Positions 17,075-25,300 of a DNA stretch of 64,000 nucleotides are shown one piece after another. Every line of letters starts with the position of its first letter. The first letter of the stretch is position 1. A program made the position numbers and the translations under genes. Below the pieces are notes generated by a model. It saw only the letters and a program-made list of their open reading frames with translations, made no database searches and was not told the DNA's origin. This DNA comes from TH-plancto1 sp031431195 (GTDB lineage Bacteria; Planctomycetota; Planctomycetia; Planctomycetales; Planctomycetaceae): positions 8,753 to 72,752 of the forward strand of contig JANPCU010000176.1 of assembly GCA_031431195.1 (NCBI GenBank), read 5' to 3'.

Positions 17075-17290
17075 CTATTCCTGCTTGTCGCCGATGACGC
17101 GGAGAGTGATGCGGCCATCGAGCGGCACGCAGTCGAGCTGGATGTTGAACCCCTGGCTGTCGGCGTGTGCCCAAGCAGAACCGATGCGGGTCCAGAACGA
17201 TTTCTGGCCTTGGCGGTCGCGAACTTGATAGGCCGTGTGGGTGGGAAGTTTGCTCGGGCTGGGGGCGGTGGAACTGGCGGTGTTAGTCAT
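17075..17290 (-). CDS. Small conserved plasmid protein, 71 aa
   Basis: AGGAG precedes the ATG. The C-terminal half ('AYQVRDRQGQKSFWTRIGSAW', 'FNIQLDCVPLDGRITLRV') looks like a small beta-rich domain of the kind common on mobile elements. It is the first gene of the leftward operon that runs to 14617. Function unknown. Confidence 0.7.
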   Translation of the reverse strand: MTNTASSTAPSPSKLPTHTAYQVRDRQGQKSFWTRIGSAWAHADSQGFNIQLDCVPLDGRITLRVIGDKQE

Positions 17291-17351
17291 AATGTGTCTC
17301 CTTGTGTTGTTTGCAGGCCGCGATCATCGCGACCTGATGGCACGTGATTCA

Positions 17352-17460
17352 AAAGCCGCTTGAGCGGGGGCGAGCCTGCGAGCGCACTGCTCCAGCGGAA
17401 AATTGGGGGCGACCTTCAGGGGGAACCGATTTTCCGCTGGAACAGCCCGGCGGCGGCTTT
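17352..17460. other. Nested inverted repeat in the divergent intergenic region (oriT or operator candidate)
   Basis: CCAGCGGAAAAT (17392-17403) is an exact reverse complement of 17429-17440. It sits inside a wider pair, AAAGCCGC (17352-17359) and GCGGCTTT (17453-17460). The surrounding 520 bases between the leftward operon and the mobilization genes hold no convincing gene. Location and symmetry fit an origin of transfer for the nearby MobF relaxase, or a shared promoter/operator for the two divergent operons. Confidence 0.45.
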
Positions 17461-17810
17461 AACGTGACCAATCAGGACGTGTGGTTCGTGGCTGCATCCC
17501 GACAGACGGAAGGGGACCGAGTGACCGACCTCCCAGTGATGACCCTAGTCTGGCGGACCTGACCTGACTCACTGCCCTGGGACGCATTGACCTCAAAAAG
17601 AAGAGGGGGGCGAACCTCAGCGAGGGTTCAGGGTCCAATCGCAGCGGGGAGGGGGCCAGCTCGGGAGTGTTCCGCAGGCTCATCACCGCGTCGGAGCCGA
17701 TGAGAGAGGAGTACGGCCAATCGGGCGGGCCACGGCTGATTGAACAGAAAGAGGCTGACTGCGATCACAATCCGTGGTAGGAAATCGTTTCGAAACGAGT
17801 GGAGGTGAAC

Positions 17811-18221
17811 ATGACAGACAAAGAGACAGGCTCGCCTGATCACCAGACGATCAGTGCCGAAGCATTAGAGGAGAGGACCAAGCGGGCACGGGCCTTGTTG
17901 GAGAAATATGCCAGTGAGCAGAAGATCAAGCCGCTCCCGCTCGACCACGTTGACCCGTGGCCCGAAGAAGAATCTGCCGAAGACATGGTGTTCGACATCT
18001 ATGCTCGGCGCAAGGGGCGTGAACCTCTTCGCATCACGATCTCGAATGCCTCGTGGGAAATCCTCTTCAAGGTCGCTGACGGTGAAGACCTCGCGACCTT
18101 TGTCGGACACCTGGTCGACTACATCGTCCTTGATGCGAGAACCCTTCTGGGCAGGGAAAGAATCGAGAGTGCCCGAACTCAACGTCCAGCCGGTCCAGCC
18201 ACTCCGACTCAAGAAACCTGA
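17811..18221 (+). CDS. Unknown 136-aa protein, possible mobilization accessory factor
   Basis: GGAGGT seven bases upstream supports the ATG at 17811. The protein has a charged helical N-terminus ('EALEERTKRARALLEKYASEQK') and an alpha/beta C-terminus ('LRITISNASWEILFKVADGEDLATFVGHLVDY') that could be a ribbon-helix-helix-like or VapB-like domain. It begins the rightward run toward the relaxase. The role is inferred only from position. Confidence 0.65.
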   Translation: MTDKETGSPDHQTISAEALEERTKRARALLEKYASEQKIKPLPLDHVDPWPEEESAEDMVFDIYARRKGREPLRITISNASWEILFKVADGEDLATFVGHLVDYIVLDARTLLGRERIESARTQRPAGPATPTQET

Positions 18222-18272
18222 TGACTCCGGCTCGAAGCTGTGGTAGAATCAAGCAGAAGTGAGGAACCACAC

Positions 18273-18578
18273 ATGACTCTGAATGCTGAAGTTGCCGACA
18301 AAACTGAGCAGAAGTTTCGCCAACGTGCGGCGTCGTCCGGGCAGGACGTAGCGGCGTTCGTTGGAAAGATCCTCGACCGCATTGCGGACAGCGATGACCT
18401 GACGATCTGGGAAGCTGCGAACGACAGCCATCCGGTGACCGATTCTCTGGAAGCTCGTCGCGCTCGAATTGGTCGCACGTTTGCAGAACGGCTCGATGCC
18501 TGGATCGCCCGTCACCCGGTTTTGGATCATGAAATCGACATCAGTACGGAATCGATCTACAAAGGCTGCGGTGAATGA
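18273..18578 (+). CDS. Antitoxin of a VapBC-type pair
   Basis: A 101-aa protein. The N-terminal 'MTLNAEVADKTEQKFRQRAASSGQDVAAFVGKIL' is a ribbon-helix-helix-like DNA-binding segment, followed by a C-terminal tail that would wrap the toxin. Its stop overlaps the toxin start (ATGA), the normal arrangement for antitoxin then PIN toxin. It probably represses its own promoter. The pair would stabilise the element in the host. Confidence 0.75.
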   Translation: MTLNAEVADKTEQKFRQRAASSGQDVAAFVGKILDRIADSDDLTIWEAANDSHPVTDSLEARRARIGRTFAERLDAWIARHPVLDHEIDISTESIYKGCGE

Positions 18579-19033
18579 GAATCGGCGTCGACGCAAATTT
18601 ATTGTTACGGGTTGCTCAAGTCGTCAGTCCACAACACAAGACTGCCCGTGCCGCGATCATTCGGCTCAAAGACGAGAATCACGAGCTATGTGCCGTTCCC
18701 CAAGTGTTCTACGAGTATTGGGCGGTTGCCACGCGGCCCGTGGGCGAGAACGGTTTGATTCTACCGATTGAGGTTGTTGCGGAACTGATCGATAACTTGC
18801 TGCTGGATTTCACGCTGCTTGAAGATCAACCGCAGGTATTTCCTCGCTGGCTTGATATGGTCAAGAACCATGCCGCTCGCGGCAAGCCCTCGCACGATGC
18901 CCGGATCGCAGCAGCAATGCTTTGTCACGGAGTCACGCATTTGCTGACCTTCAATGGAAGTGACTTCGCAAGGTTTCAGGAGATCGCGTTGATCTCTCCC
19001 GAAGACGTTGTGGCAGGCAAGTGGTCTCAATAG
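18575..19033 (+). CDS. PIN-domain toxin (VapC-like)
   Basis: A 152-aa PIN protein with the acidic set in place: D6 ('RIGVDANLLLR'), E47 ('VFYEYW'), D108 ('SHDARIAAAM') and D130 ('LTFNGSDF'). VapC toxins are Mg-dependent RNases that cleave tRNA or rRNA when the antitoxin decays. It overlaps the antitoxin gene by 4 bp and precedes the relaxase, a common place for addiction modules on mobilizable elements. Confidence 0.85.
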   Translation: MRIGVDANLLLRVAQVVSPQHKTARAAIIRLKDENHELCAVPQVFYEYWAVATRPVGENGLILPIEVVAELIDNLLLDFTLLEDQPQVFPRWLDMVKNHAARGKPSHDARIAAAMLCHGVTHLLTFNGSDFARFQEIALISPEDVVAGKWSQ

Positions 19034-19099
19034 GTCAGTCTCTCGATCTGACACACAATTCTTGAACGCTCATTAACCCTTCGGCAACCAGTGCGGGGG

Positions 19100-19105
19100 T
19101 ATAAT
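19100..19105 (+). promoter_or_regulatory. -10 box for the relaxase gene
   Basis: A perfect TATAAT lies only five bases before the relaxase ATG. Transcription would start at or next to the A of the ATG, giving a leaderless message. No good -35 stands at normal spacing. Confidence 0.45.
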
Positions 19106-19110
19106 GGGGC

Positions 19111-21792
19111 ATGCTACGGATCAATCAGAACAGTTCGGCGGGTGGGGCGAAGACGTACTACACGCAGGCGGATTATTACACCGAGGGACAGGAACTCGCC
19201 GGATATTGGCGGGGCATGGGGGCTGAGAAGCTGGGCCTCTCGGGGACGGTCGACAAGGCCGATTGGGAATCGCTGTGCGACAACCGTTATCCCGGCACGA
19301 ACCTGCCACTGACGCTGCGGCGGAAGCAAGAACGGCGGGTCGGGTATGACTTCAACTTCCATGTGCCGAAAAGTGTTTCACTGCTGTACAGCTTGACGCG
19401 CGATGAACGGTTGCTGGAAGCATTCCGCGAATCGGTCCGTGACACGATGACCGAGATGGAAGCGGAGATGCAGACTCGCGTCCGCAAATCGGGCTGCAAT
19501 GAGGACCGCACGACGGGCAACATGGTGTGGGGCGAGTTCGTGCATTTCACTTCGCGGCCGATCGACGGGGTGCCTGATCCGCATCTGCACGCTCACTGCT
19601 TCGTGTTCAATACGACGTATGACCAAAAGGAAGTGGCGTGGAAGGCGGGGCAGTTCAGCTCGCTGAAGCGGGATGCTCCATACTTCGAAGCTCGGTTCCA
19701 TGTGCGTCTCGCTCGAAGGCTGGGAGAACTCGGACTCGATGTCACACGTCATAAGATGGGCTGGGAGTTGTCGGGACTCGACAAGAAGACGCTCGACAAG
19801 TTTTCTCGCCGCACTGCTCTCATCGAGGAAGAAGCCCGTCGCAAGGGGATACTTGATCCCGTCGAAAAATCGGAACTCGGGGCGAAGACTCGTGAGAAGA
19901 AGCAGAAGGATCTGACGCTCGATCAGCTGCGGGTCGAGTGGCGATCCCGATTGACCGATGACGAGCGGGACCAGTTGGGCGGCGTGCAGAGCCTCGTCGG
20001 GGCCACGCCGATTCCTGAGCAATCGGAACAAGCCCCAACTGTCATGCAGCAATCAATCAGCCATTGCTTCGAACGGAAATCGGTCCTGCCTGAGCGAACG
20101 CTGTTCGCTGATGCTCTGAAGCGCGGCGTCGGTCGTCTCTCGATCGCGACAGCTGAGAGAGCGTTTCAGGAACAGAATCTCATCAACGCCGACCGCGACG
20201 GGCGACGTTGGGTCACGACCCGTGAGGTGTTGGCCGAAGAGCGGAAGATGATCGTCTTCGCTCGCCACGGTCGCGGGACGCAGTTGCGACTCGGCACGGG
20301 GAACCATGTGTTGAAGCGGACTTGGCTCAACCGCGACCAGCAGCGGGCCGTCGAGCATATCCTCGGCTCACGCGACCGTGTGATCCTGATTCGCGGGGCT
20401 GCCGGTGTTGGCAAGACCGCGATGATGCAGGAAGCGGTCGAGGGTGTCACTGCCAACGGTGGTCAAGTCTTCGCATTCGCTCCGTCCGCTGATGCCAGCC
20501 GGGGCACGCTCCGTGAAGTCGGGTTCGAGCGGGCCGATACGGTCGCTCGCCTGCTCCTCGACGAGAATCTGCAACGTGAAGTTCACGGCCACGTCATCTG
20601 GATCGACGAGGCCGGACTCCTCGGCACCCGCACGATGGGCCAGCTGTTCGACCTGGCGGAAAAACTCGAAGCCCGCGTGGTTCTGTCGGGCGACCGGCGG
20701 CAGCACGGGTCCGTCGAACGCGGGGCGGCGTTGCGACTGCTCGAAGAAGAAGCGGGGCTCGTCCCTGCCGAGATCCGCGAAATCCAGCGGCAGAAAGGCG
20801 ACTACAAGCAAGCCATCCACGCCCTTTCGGAAGGCCGCATCGACGACGGGTTCCGCCTACTCGACAAGCTTGGATGGGTGAAAGAAGTCTCTACCGAAGA
20901 TCGCTATCAAGCCCTCGCGTTCGATTATGTCTCCACCATCGAGGCCCACAAAACCGCTCTCGTTGTTTCTCCGACTCACAAGGAAGGCGAAAAGATCACT
21001 GCCGAAATCCGCGACCGACTCAAACAATCCGGCCAGCTGCGAGGAGACGAGCATCTGCTGTTGCGGCTGGAGAGTCTGAACATGACCGAGGTCGAGCGCG
21101 GTGAGGCTGAGCAGTACCTCCCTGATGATGTGATCGAGTTCCACCAAAACGCCAAGGGGTTCATAAAGGGAAACCGCGTCACCGTCGGCGACTCTCCGCT
21201 CCCGCTCGAACACGCGAAGCGTTTCCAATCCTATCGCCCCACCGAAATCTCCCTCGCAGCGGGCGACCTGATCCGCGTCACCAAAAACGGCCAAACGCTC
21301 GACGAGCAGCACCGCCTCAACAACGGGTCGATCTATCGCGTTCGCGACTTCGACGCACGCGGGAACATCGTCCTCGACAACGGCTGGACCGTCTCGAAAG
21401 AGTTCGGCCACCTGTCGCACGGCTACGTCGTCACCTCACACGCCAGCCAAGGCAAAACCGTCGACCGCGTCTTCATCGGCGAATCCGCCGAATCCCTCGG
21501 AGCAGCTTCCCGCGAACAGTTCTATGTCTCCGCATCCAGAGGCCGCGAACAAGTCACCGTCTATACCGATGACAAATCCCGCCTCCTCGAAGCCATCAGC
21601 AGAAGCGACGACCGTCTCACTGCGACCGAACTGGTCCAAACCTCGCGACCCCCGAAAGACAGACCGGGAGCCCAGATTTCATTCCAACAACACCGTGCCC
21701 GGATGCGAAGACAACTCCTTCTCCACAGCGTCTCTCTCCCGGTGAACCCAGCCACGGAACACCAACGATCGGAGCGTGATCATGACCGATAG
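19111..21792 (+). CDS. MobF-type conjugative relaxase-helicase (TrwC/TraI family)
   Basis: An 893-aa protein. The relaxase domain has paired tyrosines Y16-Y17 and Y22-Y23 and the histidine triad HLHAH at 158-162. The helicase half carries 'RGAAGVGKT' (Walker A about 429-436), 'VIWIDEAGLLG' as motif II, 'VVLSGDRRQHGSVERG' and 'GYVVTSHASQGKTVDRV'. It would nick oriT, stay covalently attached to the strand and unwind the DNA. The order PIN toxin, relaxase, small gene, large methylase-helicase suggests one mobilization region. Confidence 0.93.
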   Translation: MLRINQNSSAGGAKTYYTQADYYTEGQELAGYWRGMGAEKLGLSGTVDKADWESLCDNRYPGTNLPLTLRRKQERRVGYDFNFHVPKSVSLLYSLTRDERLLEAFRESVRDTMTEMEAEMQTRVRKSGCNEDRTTGNMVWGEFVHFTSRPIDGVPDPHLHAHCFVFNTTYDQKEVAWKAGQFSSLKRDAPYFEARFHVRLARRLGELGLDVTRHKMGWELSGLDKKTLDKFSRRTALIEEEARRKGILDPVEKSELGAKTREKKQKDLTLDQLRVEWRSRLTDDERDQLGGVQSLVGATPIPEQSEQAPTVMQQSISHCFERKSVLPERTLFADALKRGVGRLSIATAERAFQEQNLINADRDGRRWVTTREVLAEERKMIVFARHGRGTQLRLGTGNHVLKRTWLNRDQQRAVEHILGSRDRVILIRGAAGVGKTAMMQEAVEGVTANGGQVFAFAPSADASRGTLREVGFERADTVARLLLDENLQREVHGHVIWIDEAGLLGTRTMGQLFDLAEKLEARVVLSGDRRQHGSVERGAALRLLEEEAGLVPAEIREIQRQKGDYKQAIHALSEGRIDDGFRLLDKLGWVKEVSTEDRYQALAFDYVSTIEAHKTALVVSPTHKEGEKITAEIRDRLKQSGQLRGDEHLLLRLESLNMTEVERGEAEQYLPDDVIEFHQNAKGFIKGNRVTVGDSPLPLEHAKRFQSYRPTEISLAAGDLIRVTKNGQTLDEQHRLNNGSIYRVRDFDARGNIVLDNGWTVSKEFGHLSHGYVVTSHASQGKTVDRVFIGESAESLGAASREQFYVSASRGREQVTVYTDDKSRLLEAISRSDDRLTATELVQTSRPPKDRPGAQISFQQHRARMRRQLLLHSVSLPVNPATEHQRSERDHDR

Positions 21793-22177
21793 CATTCTCT
21801 CCAAATACACCACCCGCTCCACCACCGAGCCGGATGACCCACTGCTCGAAACTGAAGACCTTGGAGCTTTTGGCTGGCTGCGTGGCCTGCGCGAGCGGGC
21901 CGTGATGCTCGAACTCCGCCACAAGAGCGGCAACGTGACCGCCATCGCCTACGCCATGATCGAGAAGCTGGAGTTCAACCCCAGCGACGGCATCACAATC
22001 CATGCCCTGGGCCAACGGTTCCGCCTCCAGGGCCGCAACCTCAATACCGAAGCACGTCCACAAGTCCGCCTGTTCCAGGGGCTTACCCGGCACCGTGTTC
22101 CTTGGATTCAAGAGGCCGACGAACCCGCCAGAATTGAATCAACCAGCGGAACGGTGATCGAAAGGATTGAGGTGTAG
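21782..22177 (+). CDS. Unknown 131-aa protein overlapping the relaxase gene
   Basis: The ATG at 21782 overlaps the relaxase 3' end; a GTG at 21776 is an alternative. The central part 'RAVMLELRHKSGNVTAIAYAMIEKLEFNPSDGI' and 'HALGQRFRLQGRNL' suggests a small beta-barrel fold. The overlap implies coupled translation and a mobilization-related role. No known family recognised. Confidence 0.7.
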   Translation: MTDSILSKYTTRSTTEPDDPLLETEDLGAFGWLRGLRERAVMLELRHKSGNVTAIAYAMIEKLEFNPSDGITIHALGQRFRLQGRNLNTEARPQVRLFQGLTRHRVPWIQEADEPARIESTSGTVIERIEV

Positions 22178-22201
22178 ACTCGGTCTTGATGCAGATTTTG
22201 A

Positions 22202-22230
22202 TTGCGCAAGTATTTCCGATGTGATATTCT
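22202..22230 (+). promoter_or_regulatory. Candidate promoter for the methylase-helicase gene
   Basis: TTGCGC (22202-22207), 17 bases, then TATTCT (22225-22230), in a locally AT-rich gap about 120 bases before the large gene. The hexamers are imperfect, so this is a moderate call. Confidence 0.35.
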
Positions 22231-22348
22231 ATAAGATGTATTAACCATCATCGTTAATCTGATTTATGAACGGTCACGAAGCCCAAATATCAAGAGTCAG
22301 ATACGGCTATCCCGTCAGCGGGGCTGGGGAAGCGAGCGGTTCTTGAGC

Positions 22349-25300
22349 ATGCGTCGCAAGCCTCCGCATAAGGATCAGAAGTCGCTGTTCTCGCTGGACA
22401 ATGACTCACGGGCCGTGAATCATCCGGCTGCACCACAATCAACAGAAGACACCCCTCATGCAGTACAAAACGATCATTCTCGAACTCCTGCGGCAACAGC
22501 GGTCGCTGCACGAACGGTTACGGAAGAGCGACACGCTGTTGGAGACACTGAACGAACAAGCGTTACGACTGCGGGAGCGGCATCTGGAGTGGTTGGCGGT
22601 GTTGCTGGAAGCGACACCGGGGAGCGAACCGAGCCAGCTCACTGCAATGGCGTTCGAACTGGCCCGAGCGGAGTGGGAGACGAGTCTGGCGACCGACTCG
22701 CTGCCAGCGGATCTCGAACCGCTCTGCCTCGACGACGCGATGAAGTTCCTCCATCGTCATTCGTCGCCCGAGTAGCCCCGCAGCGATATTCACGTTCGCT
22801 GTTTGATCCACCTTCAAATCAGATCGCGAAGCCAGCACCCGCTGCGGTTACGCAGAACCGCCCAACGATAGCGACGACGACTGGTTCTGCGAGAACGCTC
22901 GAACCTTTGGCCTCGGACTCGCCACCGGCGATCCCCCTTATCGCGAGTGGTGAGAAGTCGAAGGCTCGTGATCTCATTGCGGCGATTCGCACGCTGCAAT
23001 TCATAGAGCAGGAACACCGCCCCGCGACCGCCGACGAGCGAAACACGCTCGCTCGCTTCGCAGGCTTTGGACCAGTCGCTCTCTCGCTCTTTCCCGATCC
23101 GGTCACGGGGCGATTCAAGGATGAGGGCTGGCGGTCGCTTGGGGAAGAGCTGCAAGGGCTGCTCACTTCGGAAGAATATGACAGTGCGAAACGAACGACG
23201 TTCAATGCGTTCTACACCTCGCCCACGGTCATCACGGCGATTCATGAAGCGATTGGCCGACTGGGGATTCCGGACGGGGCCACGATCCTGGAGCCGGGCT
23301 GCGGGATTGGCAATTTCATGAGCTACGGCCAGCCTGGGCAGCGGTTTATCGGCATCGAGATGGATGCGATTTCGGGCCGCATCGCCAAGGCCTGTCATCC
23401 CCAGCACGACATTCGCATCGAGAACTTTCGGGATACGAATCTGCCGACCAACCGCATTGATGCGGTGGTGGGGAACGTCCCGTTTGCCGACCTGAAGCTC
23501 GACCATCGCGGGCAGAAGCTGGCACTGCATGACTACTTCTTCGCGAAGTCGATGGACGCTCTCAGGCCGGGCGGCGTGATCGGTTTAGTCACGAGCCGCT
23601 TCACGCTCGATAAACAGAATGCAGCTGTGCGAGATCTGCTCGCGGAGCAAGCGGATTTCGTGGGAGCGATCCGGCTCCCCTCCGACGCCTTCAAACGGGA
23701 AGGGACAGCTGTCGTCACCGACATCGTGTTCTTGCGGAAGCGAGTGCCGGGCGAACCCGCCCGCCCTGTCGATCCCGACTGGCTACAGACGGCACCGCTC
23801 CGCATTGAAGGCCATGACTTCCCGATCAACCGCTACTTTATCAATCACCCCGAGATGGTGCTGGGCACACTGTCGCGCCAAGACACGCTCTATGGCAGCG
23901 AAGGCTTTTCGGTCGTTGGGTCTGGGAATTTACAGAGCGACCTTCAGCGGGCGATTCAGCAGCTGCCGAAGTTCGAGCCAATCAAGGTCACGGCGGAGTC
24001 TCACACAGCAGCACCCGCCTTCGTCCCCCCACCTGCCGAGCGGCATGTCAGCGAAGGGAGTTTCTTCGTCAACCAGCAACGAGTGGTGCATCAGGTCACA
24101 GAAGGACAGGGAGTGCCCGTCGTCTATGGCGGCACGACCCTGCGGGCTGATGGCACGATGACGGGCCAGCGGATATCCGCACTCATCGAGCTGCGTGACC
24201 AAGCCCGACGGGTCTTGCAGTCGCAGAACGAAGGGTGGCCGGTCGAGCCTCGCGATCAAGCCCGTACCGACCTCAATCGTACCTATGACCGCTTCGTCCG
24301 GGCCTATGGTCCCATCAATCACACAACTTTCGGCCACACGAAAGACGGCACTGTCATTCGCCGGATGCCGAATCTCGTCAAGTTCCGTGAAGACCCTGAT
24401 GCGATGCTCGTCATGTCTCTGGAAGACTACGACGATGCCACAGGCCGAGCCACCAAAGCGGCGATCCTGCTGCGCGATGTGGTGGGGAAGATCCCACCGG
24501 TGACGCACGTCCCCACCGCCGAGGCGGGGCTGTTGGTGTCGCTTAACCAGCGGGGACGGGTTGAATTGGAATTCATCAGACAACTCTACGGCAAATCCGA
24601 ACCGGAGATCATCGAGGAGCTGGGCGACCTGATTTATTGTGACCCCGTCTCCAAAGCGTGGGAGACCGCCGATGTGTATCTGTCCGGCAATGTGCGAGCC
24701 AAGCTCGCCACTGCCGCGATCGCCGTTCCCGAGTATGCCCGCAACGCAGCTGCCCTGCGAGCGGTGCAACCCGACGATGTGTTGCCCGGCGAGATCGACG
24801 CGAACCTCGGTGCCCCGTGGATTCCCGCCACCGATGTTCAAGCCTTTGCCGCTGATCTGTTTCATGTCGATCCGTCATCGGTCCCCGTCGGCCACTTGAT
24901 GCAGGATGCGGTGTGGAACGTGGAACCTGACTACCGGGCGGAACGTTCGGTGGCTGCGACCTCGGATTATGGAACCGCTCGCGCCAACGGCACATGGCTG
25001 CTGGGACTGGCCCTCAACATGAAATCTCCAACGATCTACGACACGCTCCATGACGGCACGCGAGAAGTCAAAACCGTGAATCAGACGGAAACGCTGGCGG
25101 CTCGCGAAAAACAAAAATTGATCAAGGAGAAGTTCCGGGCGTGGGTCTTCACCGATTCGGATCGGACAGAGCGTCTCGTGCGGCTGTATAACGACACGTA
25201 CAACAATCTGAGGCCGCGTCAGTTCGATGGCTCGCATCTCGACTTCCCTGGCCTCAACCAGACGCTCTCGCTCCGACCGCATCAGGTCGATGCGGTCTGG

